Of a stretch of 50,086 nt of DNA, positions 8,107 to 16,063 are shown in pieces. The stretch is taken from contig NZ_JXSQ01000023.1 in the NCBI RefSeq assembly GCF_000834055.1, positions 1 to 50,086 of the forward strand, in the 5' to 3' direction. The stretch is from Leucobacter komagatae. GTDB lineage: Bacteria > Actinomycetota > Actinomycetes > Actinomycetales > Microbacteriaceae. Position 1 is the first letter of the stretch, and every line of letters starts with the position of its first letter. The notes under the pieces were generated by a model. That model did no database searches, was not told where the DNA came from, and saw only the letters and a list, made by a program, of their open reading frames with translations. The translations under genes were made by a program, and so were the position numbers.

Positions 8107-8125
8107 TTACTACGGTACATAGTAA
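8107..8125 (+). promoter_or_regulatory. BlaI-type operator before CPVC-blaI-M56 operon
   Basis: TTACTAC-GGTAC-ATAGTAA, the same 7-5-7 layout as the second palindrome at 5945-5963 with one mismatch. It lies 40 bases before the ATG at 8165, in the divergent space shared with the thioredoxin gene, consistent with autorepression of the operon that encodes the BlaI-type protein. Confidence 0.65.
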
Positions 8126-8164
8126 GTTGCGGCGTTCGATCGCCCCCGGTGAAAGGAAACCGTG

Positions 8165-8740
8165 ATGGCTCGTCCCCGCAGTATCGCCGCAGCGAGGCAA
8201 CGGCTCACCCTCGCGCGCCGCGCGCTTCGCAGCTGGTCGCCGAAGCAGTTCGCGATCGCCGGATTCGTCGCGGCCGGGTTCGCTGCCGTCGTTGGCGTCG
8301 GCACCGTGCTGATCCCGAACCCGTGGTTCGCGCGAGAGATCGACACCGTGTGGTGGAACTATCCCGTGTGGGTGCTCACCGCGATTGGCGTCGGCCTCCT
8401 GAGCGCGACCTACGTGCGGCAACCAGCAGCCACAGCAGCCAGCGGGGGGAGCGCCGAGATACCGCAGGCCGAGCGGCGGAGCAGCCGGATGGGGATCGCA
8501 GGGGGAGTGCTGACCTGGTTCGCCGTCGGCTGCCCGGTATGCAACAAGATCGCCCTCATAGCGCTCGGCTATTCTGGTGCCATCACCTGGTTTGCGCCGC
8601 TGCAGCCCGTGCTCGCGGGTGCGGCACTCGTGCTCACCGCCGTTGCGCTCGTCTGGCGGCTCAGTGGCCAGGTCGCGTGCCCAGTGCGGGCGACCACGCC
8701 GGTGCCATCCTCGGACACACAGATGGAGCTCTCACGATGA
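8165..8740 (+). CDS. Membrane protein with CPVC motif, unknown function
   Basis: A 191-residue protein with about four hydrophobic segments. A redox-type pair Cys123-Pro-Val-Cys126 sits at the start of a membrane segment (VGCPVCNKIALIALG), and a lone Cys172 follows the last segment. It does not match VKOR, MauE or CcdA well by eye, so I do not name a family. The ATG at 8165 has AAGGA 7 bases before it; the GTG at 8162 is too close. It is the first gene of an operon with a BlaI-type repressor (4-base overlap) and an M56 protease. Context suggests a role in membrane thiol chemistry or in sensing metal or oxidant, which is an inference. Confidence 0.7.
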   Translation: MARPRSIAAARQRLTLARRALRSWSPKQFAIAGFVAAGFAAVVGVGTVLIPNPWFAREIDTVWWNYPVWVLTAIGVGLLSATYVRQPAATAASGGSAEIPQAERRSSRMGIAGGVLTWFAVGCPVCNKIALIALGYSGAITWFAPLQPVLAGAALVLTAVALVWRLSGQVACPVRATTPVPSSDTQMELSR

Positions 8741-9138
8741 ACGCGATCACACCACACGCAGGCGGTGACCTCTCACAGGGAGAGCCGGCGCGGCTCGGAA
8801 CTCTCGAAGCGCAGGTCATGGACCTCCTCTGGGAGTCCGAAGGAGCCACCGTGCGGGAGCTCATCGATCGGCTCCCCACCGACCCCGCGTACACGACGAT
8901 CGCTACCGTGCTGGGAAACCTCCGCAAGAAAGGTCTCGTGAGCACCCGGAAGGCTGGGCACACGACGCTCTATGGCGCCTCCGTCAGCCGCGAGGCGCAC
9001 GCCGCAAACCTCATGGAGCACGCCCTTGACGCATCGGGAAATCGCGAGGCGTCGATCTTGCACTTCGTTGATGGCATGCCGGAGGACGACCTCGAGCTGC
9101 TGCGCAGGCACCTCCTCGGTGGGGACCCGCCACAGTGA
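8737..9138 (+). CDS. BlaI/MecI/CopY family transcriptional repressor
   Basis: A 133-residue winged-helix repressor. The signature LGTLEAQVMDLLWESEGATVRELIDRL near residues 20-46, then YTTIATVLGNLRKKGLV, matches BlaI/MecI/CopY, followed by a C-terminal dimerisation helix region. Family members bind palindromes as dimers and are inactivated by an M56 protease or by metal. The open frame continues far upstream, but the real start is the ATG at 8737, which overlaps the preceding stop. The M56 protease gene overlaps its stop. The two TTACTAT/ATAGTAA palindromes at 5927-5964 and 8107-8125 are its likely operators. No beta-lactamase gene is in the window. Confidence 0.9.
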   Translation: MNAITPHAGGDLSQGEPARLGTLEAQVMDLLWESEGATVRELIDRLPTDPAYTTIATVLGNLRKKGLVSTRKAGHTTLYGASVSREAHAANLMEHALDASGNREASILHFVDGMPEDDLELLRRHLLGGDPPQ

Positions 9139-10118
9139 CACAGCCACTCATCGCGCTGCTCCTCTCGAGCGTGCTTGCCGCGGCCGCACTCGGTGGGCCG
9201 CGGCTGCTGCGCCGCGCTGCTCCTGCGCTCGCGACAATTCCACGCTTCGCGGCGATCGCGCTCAGCCTCACCGCAGTGCTCTGGATCGCGGCGCTCGTCG
9301 CCCTCGGCCCGGTTGTCGCCTGGATGAGTTCGGGCCCTGACTGGCTGCCGCAGCAGGTCGCCGACGTATGCGATCGATGCCTGAGCGCGGCGAGTCCGTT
9401 CGGGGAGAGTGCCGTGACGATTGGGGTTCCTGCGATCGTGCCGCTCGCGCTTCCGTCGCTCGGGGTCGTCGCCGTCCTCATCGGGCTCGCACGCGAGTTC
9501 GCGGCGCTGCGGCGCTCGCAGTCACAACTCAGCCTGACGGTGCGCTCCGCGAGTGAGCGAGTACGTCTGCACGGCAACACTGCGCGCATCACCCAGGACA
9601 CAGCGCTCCTCGCCTTCTCGCTCCCGCATCGACACGGCGGCATCGTCCTGTCGCGCGGCACTGTCGCGTCGCTCTCCGAGGCGGAACTCGCCGCGGTGCT
9701 CGCGCACGAGCAGGCTCACCTCGACGAACGGCACCACCTCATTGTCGCGATCCTCAACGGCGCGACACGGTACTTGAGATGGATCCCCCTCATCCGCGAG
9801 GTGCGCTCCGCAGTGCCGCACTATCTGGAGATCGCTGCGGATCGGGCAGCGAAGCAGGCGGCAGGCACCGACGCCCTTGCCGGTGCCCTTCTCAAACTCG
9901 GCCAGCCGGGCATCCCGGAGTCAGCGGGGAAGCTGCCAGCGCACGCCGTGCTCCACGCAGCGGGCTCAGAGCGCATTCGCCACCTCGTCGGAGCGCCCCG
10001 ACCGCCAGCGAGCACCGCGCTGGCCGCGGCCGCAGGCATGTATGCGTTCATGCTCGCCGCTGTTATTGCTGCCGTGCACTTGCCGTTCGTGCTCGCCCTG
10101 CTCGCTGGGTGCCTGTAG
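9135..10118 (+). CDS. M56 family membrane metalloprotease (BlaR1-like, no sensor domain)
   Basis: A 327-residue membrane protein with the zinc-protease motif HEQAH at residues 191-195 (AAVLAHEQAHLDERHHL), flanked by N-terminal membrane segments and a final C-terminal one. It resembles the protease half of BlaR1/MecR1, which cleaves BlaI-type repressors, but lacks the penicillin-sensing domain, so it would respond to a different or integral membrane signal. It starts at a GTG overlapping the blaI-like stop by 4 bases. Its last 56 bases overlap the 3-prime end of the convergent sortase gene on the other strand. Confidence 0.85.
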   Translation: MTQPLIALLLSSVLAAAALGGPRLLRRAAPALATIPRFAAIALSLTAVLWIAALVALGPVVAWMSSGPDWLPQQVADVCDRCLSAASPFGESAVTIGVPAIVPLALPSLGVVAVLIGLAREFAALRRSQSQLSLTVRSASERVRLHGNTARITQDTALLAFSLPHRHGGIVLSRGTVASLSEAELAAVLAHEQAHLDERHHLIVAILNGATRYLRWIPLIREVRSAVPHYLEIAADRAAKQAAGTDALAGALLKLGQPGIPESAGKLPAHAVLHAAGSERIRHLVGAPRPPASTALAAAAGMYAFMLAAVIAAVHLPFVLALLAGCL

Positions 10119-11091
10119 GGGCGAGCACACCGGCGCTTGCGCCCTGCAGCGCGGTCTTCGCCGGGGGCACTGAGCGGTAGCCCGAGCGCCAAAACCACAC
10201 GCCGACACCCACCACGAGGCCGCCGCCGATAACGATCCACCACGGGAAACCAGGTACGTCTGGCTTCGCCGACATTGCCTCGATCTCTCCGTGTGGCGTC
10301 GGTATGACCCGCTCGCCGGTGATGAGGATGCGCTGAGTGTTGATGCCCAGCGGCGTACAGGTGACGAGGGTCATGAGATCGCGGCCCGGCTCCGCGCGGA
10401 TCTGCTCGGTGGCATCCGGATCGACGATCTGGATCGTGTCGACGCGGTAGCTGAGCACCTCGCCGAGCACCTCAACGCTGAACACATCACCCTTCTTGAC
10501 GCGGTCGAGGTGGGTGAACATGGTCGCGTTCGCGAGGCCTCGGTGGCCGGTCAACACCGACCGGGTCCCTTCGCCTCCAACGGGAAGCGACGTGCCTTGC
10601 AGGTGCCCGACACCCTTCAGCAGGGTCGCATCACTCGTACCGTGATAGACGGGAAGGTCAAGGTCGATTGCGGGGATGCGGAGGCGGCTCATGATCGTCG
10701 AAGACTCGCCGGCGAGTAGTTTCCAATAGTCAAGGGTTGTTTCGGTGACGCCCGTGCCGGAAGCGACGTTGGCGCCCGACTCGAGGAGCGCGCCCGAGTG
10801 GAGGGCTTCGTTGTAGGCCTGCGCCGCGTCCAATTGGGCACGGAGCTCCTCGCGTGCCTGTGCTGCGGTTGCCTGAGTCTGGTCGAAGAGGATGTTCGAC
10901 TGGTTGTACTGCGAGACCCAGCCGGCAGCTGTCGGGTAGCCGACGAGGCCAATGCCGATCAGGCAGAGCACGGCGATACTGAGATTGAGCCAGCTCATCT
11001 TCCAGGCACGGCGGGTATTGCCATGTCCGAGCCTCCTGCGGGAGTGCTTCGGCCCCGATGCGGTTGGGGTGACTATGGGATGAGGTGACAT
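10063..11091 (-). CDS. Class C (pilus) sortase, cluster 1
   Basis: A 342-residue class C sortase. It has an N-terminal membrane segment (residues ~34-54), a long helical region, and the catalytic triad His183 (LTGHRGL), Cys245 (TLVTCTPLGIN) and Arg254 (QRILI). A second hydrophobic segment lies at about residues 283-305, as usual for pilus sortases, then an extra ~35-residue basic tail absent from its paralogue at 45807. It joins pilin subunits by isopeptide bonds after cleaving their LPXTG signals. It is the last gene of cluster 1 and is separated from the pilin gene by an 18-bp hairpin, so it is probably made in much lower amount than the pilin. Confidence 0.9.
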   Translation of the reverse strand: MSPHPIVTPTASGPKHSRRRLGHGNTRRAWKMSWLNLSIAVLCLIGIGLVGYPTAAGWVSQYNQSNILFDQTQATAAQAREELRAQLDAAQAYNEALHSGALLESGANVASGTGVTETTLDYWKLLAGESSTIMSRLRIPAIDLDLPVYHGTSDATLLKGVGHLQGTSLPVGGEGTRSVLTGHRGLANATMFTHLDRVKKGDVFSVEVLGEVLSYRVDTIQIVDPDATEQIRAEPGRDLMTLVTCTPLGINTQRILITGERVIPTPHGEIEAMSAKPDVPGFPWWIVIGGGLVVGVGVWFWRSGYRSVPPAKTALQGASAGVLAPTGTQRAGRARTASARQQ

Positions 11092-11133
11092 GTGGCTCTC
11101 GTTGCGGCTGGGGATCGGTGTGAAACAGAGAAG

Positions 11134-11174
11134 CCTCGGCCGGGTGCGTCCGCGATGGACGCACCCGGCCGAGG
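11134..11174 (-). terminator. 18-bp hairpin between pilin and sortase (terminator or attenuator)
   Basis: A perfect 18-bp inverted repeat (arms 11134-11151 and 11157-11174, 5-base loop) begins 11 bases after the major pilin stop, on the strand of the pilus operon. The RNA downstream is pyrimidine-rich (CTTCTCTGTTT). It is likely to stop or strongly reduce transcription into the sortase gene, setting a high pilin-to-sortase ratio. Confidence 0.75.
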
Positions 11175-11184
11175 ACCGCGGAGG

Positions 11185-12675
11185 CTACGCCTGTGCGTGC
11201 TCCTTGCGGCGACGTGCCGCGAAGAGAAGACCAGCAACGATGAGCGCGAGCCCGCCGCCGCCGAGCAGCAAGACGTTGCCAGCGGCACCCGTGATCGGGA
11301 GCGACGGCAGATCGCCATCGTCTACGCCGACCTGCACGTTGACGACGGTCGCGGCGAGATCAGAATCATCGACCGTGAAGAGCTGGCCGCCTACGAGCGG
11401 CTTGTAGCCTGCGGGGTAGCCGGTCTCGTAGACGCAGTACTTACCCTGAGCGACGGTGACCTTGCTGGTCGTGCCGTCAGAGCCCGAGACGAAGCTGCCA
11501 CGGATCTTCACCGCACCGGTGTCCGGCGTTGCCGGGCAGTCGGTTGCGGCGGCAGCAGCGGTGTAGACATCGAAGGTAGCGCCGGCGAGCGGAACGTTCG
11601 CGCCGCCGCCGACGAGCTTGGCTTCCTTCATGATGTGGATGCCGCCCCAGAAGTTCTCCGGGTCAGTGATCTCCGGGCCGGTGCCCGGGTCGGTGGTCTT
11701 GCCATTGATCGTGATGCTCGCCTCGTTGGCGGTGGTACCGCTCTCCTTGAGATCGGCGTTGATCGTGAGCACAATCTTGCCGCCGATGTTCGCGTCAAGC
11801 TTCGCGAGACCGGGCGCGAGGAAATTCAGTCGCACGTTCGTTCCGACGACGTTGGTTGCGGGGGTGAGGGTGTAATCGGTGCCCTCGATGAGGGCTACGC
11901 TTGCACCGTTCTTCGCGACGAGATTGACGGAACCACCGGTATAGGCGATCTCGCCCGAGAGCTGATCGTCGATGCGGAATTCGGAGTACTTCTCATCGGC
12001 TGCGAGCGGCTGCACCGGCACGGTCACGTCGAAGCTCACGCGGTCTCCGACGAGGTCGCCCGTCTTCGTCGCGCCGGAGCCGACGATGATGTTCTTCGGG
12101 TAAATGTGCGGGTTGTAGTTCCACGCCTGGGCCGGGCTTGCCGCGCCGGCGACGGGGAGCGGCACCGTGATGATCGTCGGGGCTGCAACAGACTTCGCAT
12201 TGTCGGCAGGCGTGCTCTCGAAGACCACGTATGCCTTGTCAGCCGCAAGGTCGAACTTTGTCGTGCCGTCAGCCATGTTTGTGAGCTGCTCGGCACCAGT
12301 GCAGGAGAGCGTCAGCGCGGTTCCTGCTTCGGTCACGATCGGCGCGTCGCCTGCGGCGGCTCCGGCGGTCGCGGTGAGGTTCTTCATCCGGTTCCAGTTG
12401 GAGGCAACGCTCAGGTCGATGCCGTTGATCGTGCAGACTTTGAAGCCAGCGACAAGCGGCACCGCGGTCGACGGAAGCTGCAGCTCCGAACCATCGTTCG
12501 CGCCGAAGTCGCCGTCAGGCTGCTCGAGCTTGTGCACGGTGACGGAGCCGGTGCCGCCGTCGCCTGGCTGCGCCGCAAACGCGGGGGTCGCGCCGAAGCC
12601 GATTGCGCCTGCGGCGATTGCAGCTGCTCCGAGCAGTGCGACGCCTCGGAGCTTTCGAGTTGGTGTGGGATTCAC
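11185..12675 (-). CDS. Major pilin, SpaA-type isopeptide-forming, cluster 1
   Basis: A 496-residue secreted pilin. A signal peptide ends near residue 35 (ATPAFA). The pilin motif WNYNPHIYPKN lies near residue 190, and its Lys is the nucleophile for sortase-made links between subunits. The E-box-like YCVYETGYPAGY lies near residue 415, and the sorting signal LPSLPITG near 460 is followed by a hydrophobic segment and RRRKEHAQA. These are the features of SpaA/FimA-type major pilins with internal isopeptide (Cna-B-like) domains. It is clearly paralogous to the pilin at 44330; for example GLAKLDANIGGKIVLTINAD is shared. It lies between the tip protein and the sortase gene. Confidence 0.93.
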   Translation of the reverse strand: MNPTPTRKLRGVALLGAAAIAAGAIGFGATPAFAAQPGDGGTGSVTVHKLEQPDGDFGANDGSELQLPSTAVPLVAGFKVCTINGIDLSVASNWNRMKNLTATAGAAAGDAPIVTEAGTALTLSCTGAEQLTNMADGTTKFDLAADKAYVVFESTPADNAKSVAAPTIITVPLPVAGAASPAQAWNYNPHIYPKNIIVGSGATKTGDLVGDRVSFDVTVPVQPLAADEKYSEFRIDDQLSGEIAYTGGSVNLVAKNGASVALIEGTDYTLTPATNVVGTNVRLNFLAPGLAKLDANIGGKIVLTINADLKESGTTANEASITINGKTTDPGTGPEITDPENFWGGIHIMKEAKLVGGGANVPLAGATFDVYTAAAAATDCPATPDTGAVKIRGSFVSGSDGTTSKVTVAQGKYCVYETGYPAGYKPLVGGQLFTVDDSDLAATVVNVQVGVDDGDLPSLPITGAAGNVLLLGGGGLALIVAGLLFAARRRKEHAQA

Positions 12676-12796
12676 AACGTGTCCTTTCGGTTGTCATATG
12701 TGTTGGGGGATTCTCGTGTTGTTCAGCGGTGAGCAGCGCAACATCGAGAGGATGGGGGAAAGAGGTAAGGGGCCGTTTCAGGCAACCGCGCCGCTG
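12676..12796 (-). promoter_or_regulatory. Gap between tip gene and pilin gene, cluster 1
   Basis: The 121-base gap holds a ribosome binding site (AAAGGA) directly before the pilin start and a GGGGGAA box at 12754-12760 (plus-strand reading). The same box occurs at 16142-16148 before the tip gene and three times upstream of the first LuxR-type regulator. A separate pilin promoter here is possible but I cannot place a clear -10. Confidence 0.35.
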
Positions 12797-15700
12797 CTAC
12801 CTGTTGGCCTGAGCCGAGCGCAGCACGCTTCGACGCGAGCGCAGCACGTAGGCGGAGGCGGCGAGCAGCAGTGCCGCGCCTCCGGCAGCGGTGAACTGCC
12901 ACGAACCGATGCCTCCTGTCAGCGGAAGCGCAGGCATCTCGAGTGGGGCGGCGGTAAGCACCCGGAACACCGAGTGGGACCCCTGAGGTACCGCGTCGGT
13001 GACGCCGCGACCACCGTCGCCAATGCGTTCCCAGCAGGATTCACGCGCGCTGATCGGGTCGTTTGCGAGTGCGCGGCACGCGGGAACGCCCAGCCGCAGC
13101 CGCTCGATGCCCGCGACGCTCAGGCCCGCTGGTGCGGTCGCGGTGAGGTCGTAGGTGCCCGGCCGTGCATCGAGCACCGTGTAGATGTCGTCGAGCGACA
13201 CATCGAAGCCGTCAGCTGCGCTTGCCATGTCGAGTTTCCAGCCGCGTGCCGGGAGTTCCTGCTGGCCGCCCTCGCGCTTGGTGATGAACGATACGTTCGC
13301 GGTCTGATTGGTGACAGCGCACGAAATAGGAGGAGTAACCCGAGTAGACCCGGATGCGTCGAGTGTGATGACGCCGGTTGCGGCGTTGAACACACTCGAA
13401 GGGAGGGGGATCCCCCCGCCGTCGAGGCAGGCGAAGTTGCCTGCCTGCGTGTAGAGCTTCGCGCTCGGTTCTGGCACGGGCTTGGCGCGGAGGCGCTCGC
13501 CGAGCGTGTAGCTCTTTCCCGGCGTGAGCTCGGCGGAACCGCCACCGCTAATGACCTGGACCGTTGTGCCCTCGGTGACCGTGATCTCCCAGTTGTTCTC
13601 CGTGATCTCAGGCACCCAGGTCGACTGGTGCAGCACTGGTGCAATGTGCTTCTCTCCAGTGAGCGGTAGCTCTCGGGTGACCGTCATGGGGCATGCAGGG
13701 GCAGAATCCGCGGATTCCTTGCCAGCGGCATCGACGGAGCGTGCGGTGAAGGTGAAGGTGCCCGATGGCAGGGGAGTCTTTCCCGTGAAGCTCCAGGTGC
13801 GCTCCACGCCGCTCCCGGAGAGAACCGCGTCGCCCCAGAGCTGTGCCGCTCCAGTGCCCTCACGCTTGTACACCCGCACCTTTGTCGCCGTGATTGGCAC
13901 GTTCGCGCCGCCAAGCGTGACGGTGCCGTCCTGTGAATCTGGTGCAGGGCAGGTCATGGTCACGAGGGGCACGGCGATGAACTCGACGAAGCGTTGGCGC
14001 GAGCCAGTGACCGGCTTGCCACCGACGGTCGCTTCGACCATGTAGAGCCCGGGTTTTTTCGCTGTGATGGTCGCGATCGCTTTGCCCGTTGCATCGGTCG
14101 CGGCGCTCGCGGTGATGATGGCATCGGTCGTCGCGGTGCCGGTTTGCGTGAACACCGCGAACTGCACCGTTTGTGTCGGCATGGCCGTGCCGGTCGTGCT
14201 GAGAATTGTGGCGGTTGCTTGGTGCTCGGATACGCCGTCTGCGTATGGTTTGTGGGCGGTGACCGACAGGCTCGACTGCTCGGGCGAGACGACCGGCGGT
14301 GCGTCGACAAACACCGCGTACAGCTTGTTCGAGTTGGTGATCTCCTTGCCGCCCACCCTCGCCTCGACCCAGTAATTTCCAGCGGCGCTGGCGGTAATCT
14401 TGGCGAGCGCGAGGCCCTGCGCGTTCGTGTTGACGCTACTGGTGATGGTCGCCTCGGTCGCAGGCGTCCTATCCCAGTTGTAGAGCTTGAAGGACACGGC
14501 CTGCCATGAGAGCCCATCTCCGTTGGCATCCTTGATCCCTGCGATCGCCTGGTGATGCTGGGTTTTGTGGTTTGCTTCTCTGCTTCCGGTTGTGACGGTG
14601 AGCGCGGACTTCGACAGGTCGACGCCGCCTGGCGGGTCAACTGGCGGGTCAACAGGCTTGTCGATGAAGGTTACGGTGAGGTTGGGGGAGCCCGAGATAT
14701 GCGAGCCCAGGACCTTCGCTTGCACCCGGTAGGTGCCGGCTTTGGTCGCCGTAATTGTTGCCTCAGCGACACCCGCGCTGTTGGTCCGTACGGTGCCGGG
14801 AAGTACCTTCGCGTCCGTGGTCGCCGCGCCGGTCGATGTCAGCATGGTGAACGTGACGTCTTGACCCGCCATACCGACGCTTCCCGTGTCGGCTGAGCTG
14901 CGGATCGTCGCCTTTGTCGTGTGGGGATCCGGCCCGTTCACGTACCGGGTGTTGGACGAAACCTCGAGCATCGAGTTGCCCTGCGACACTTCGTAGGCGA
15001 ACGTGACGCGCTTCTTCATCGAGTCGGTGATGTGTTTGCCGCCGATCGTCGCCTCGACGGTGTAGGTGCCTGCGGCTGTCGCGGTAATCGGCACGATGGC
15101 CTGTCCGCTTGCATTGGTTGTCCCCGACGCCTTGATCTTCGCGGTCGTTGCGAGCGCGGAGCCGGCCTCGTTGAAGATCCGGAAGTTTACGGTCTGGCCG
15201 GCGAGCACCGTCCCAGCGCTGTTCTTCACGGTTGCGGTAGCCGTGTGCTCCTTGATGCCGTTCGGGGCGCGGATCCCTGTCGACACGGTGAGCGCCGACT
15301 TGGCGACGTCTGGGCCGCTGGGGACGGGGGTCTGCGGAAAGAGCCTGGGATCGGGGAACACCCACCCACCTCCCATGGGCGATTGGCCGTTCGTGAGCTT
15401 GCCGGCTGGGGAAGTCTCGTGGCCTGGGTTGACCGTGTTATCAAAGCCGAAGGCAAACGAACTTCTCGCCCCGTTTTCGACGGCGACGAGTGTGCGCTCC
15501 ACGGGATCGTGATACCAGACCGAGTGTTTCAGCGCCGTGGCTGATCCGCTCGGGTTGCACTCAGCGCTCCCCTTGAGTTTGACCTGCGTGAAGTCGCCGT
15601 TCGCGTGCACCCCGGACGCTGTTCCGTGTGTGAAGCACGCGCCGTCTTTGCGGATAACGAGACCCTGTTCGCCCGCCGCTGGAAACGACCAGAGGTCTGC

Positions 15701-16063
15701 GTAGTCCAGCGCCTCAGCAGTGTTCGGGTAGGAGAAACCGTAGGTGCGGCACACATTGAAGGAGTCCGAGCCGGTGACACAGCCGGGGAAGCCTGCGCTG
15801 TAGATCGGGAAGAGATTGGGCTGGTTCTTGCTGACCTGCATGACCCAGGGGAATTCGACGCGGTCTCCAGCGGCTGCCTGTGCCGGCTCTGGCGTCGGCA
15901 CAGCACCCATCGCGAGGAGCACAATACTGAGCGTGGTGAGCGCGCGTCGGAATGCTCCAGATGCGCTGCGCGCGCGCCATGGGAGTCGCGCGGACCGCGA
16001 GCTGGAGGCCCTCTTTCGCGCTCCCTGCTTGGCGGGGCGCTGCGTCGAGACACGTCGAGACAC
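12797..16063 (-). CDS. Pilus tip adhesin with four Ig-like (Big_1) repeats, LPXTG-anchored, cluster 1
   Basis: A 1088-residue secreted surface protein. After a basic leader and signal peptide (cleavage near ...PAQAAAGD, residue ~67) comes a ~180-residue N-terminal domain with several Cys residues, the likely ligand-binding head. Four ~100-residue invasin-like repeats start near residues 254, 361, 486 and 596, each opening with SALTV/SSLSV and ending with GTYTVEATIGG-like text. Then come a Bacterial-Ig-like segment, a C-terminal domain shared with the tip protein at 41386 (YTLGERLR, AVTNQTANVS), and a sorting signal LPLTGGIGSW with membrane segment and Arg tail. A second LPLTG at ~799 lacks a hydrophobic tail. 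It would cap the pilus and contact a surface or host; the ligand is unknown. Confidence 0.88.
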   Translation of the reverse strand: MSRRVSTQRPAKQGARKRASSSRSARLPWRARSASGAFRRALTTLSIVLLAMGAVPTPEPAQAAAGDRVEFPWVMQVSKNQPNLFPIYSAGFPGCVTGSDSFNVCRTYGFSYPNTAEALDYADLWSFPAAGEQGLVIRKDGACFTHGTASGVHANGDFTQVKLKGSAECNPSGSATALKHSVWYHDPVERTLVAVENGARSSFAFGFDNTVNPGHETSPAGKLTNGQSPMGGGWVFPDPRLFPQTPVPSGPDVAKSALTVSTGIRAPNGIKEHTATATVKNSAGTVLAGQTVNFRIFNEAGSALATTAKIKASGTTNASGQAIVPITATAAGTYTVEATIGGKHITDSMKKRVTFAYEVSQGNSMLEVSSNTRYVNGPDPHTTKATIRSSADTGSVGMAGQDVTFTMLTSTGAATTDAKVLPGTVRTNSAGVAEATITATKAGTYRVQAKVLGSHISGSPNLTVTFIDKPVDPPVDPPGGVDLSKSALTVTTGSREANHKTQHHQAIAGIKDANGDGLSWQAVSFKLYNWDRTPATEATITSSVNTNAQGLALAKITASAAGNYWVEARVGGKEITNSNKLYAVFVDAPPVVSPEQSSLSVTAHKPYADGVSEHQATATILSTTGTAMPTQTVQFAVFTQTGTATTDAIITASAATDATGKAIATITAKKPGLYMVEATVGGKPVTGSRQRFVEFIAVPLVTMTCPAPDSQDGTVTLGGANVPITATKVRVYKREGTGAAQLWGDAVLSGSGVERTWSFTGKTPLPSGTFTFTARSVDAAGKESADSAPACPMTVTRELPLTGEKHIAPVLHQSTWVPEITENNWEITVTEGTTVQVISGGGSAELTPGKSYTLGERLRAKPVPEPSAKLYTQAGNFACLDGGGIPLPSSVFNAATGVITLDASGSTRVTPPISCAVTNQTANVSFITKREGGQQELPARGWKLDMASAADGFDVSLDDIYTVLDARPGTYDLTATAPAGLSVAGIERLRLGVPACRALANDPISARESCWERIGDGGRGVTDAVPQGSHSVFRVLTAAPLEMPALPLTGGIGSWQFTAAGGAALLLAASAYVLRSRRSVLRSAQANR

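Noticed and set aside
7648..8736. Long N-terminal extension of the BlaI-like frame
   Set aside because: The upstream part overlaps the thioredoxin and CPVC genes in other frames and reads as low-quality sequence; the winged-helix protein begins at the ATG 8737, overlapping the preceding stop.
11092..12732. 546-codon open frame on the plus strand opposite the cluster 1 pilin
   Set aside because: It is a shadow of the pilin coding strand: composition is that of an antisense high-GC frame (many Arg, Val, Asp), with no domain, no signal and no start context. The pilin frame is unmistakable.
12167..13669. 500-codon plus-strand frame spanning the pilin and tip genes
   Set aside because: It crosses the intergenic gap and two real genes on the opposite strand, and shows no recognisable protein features.
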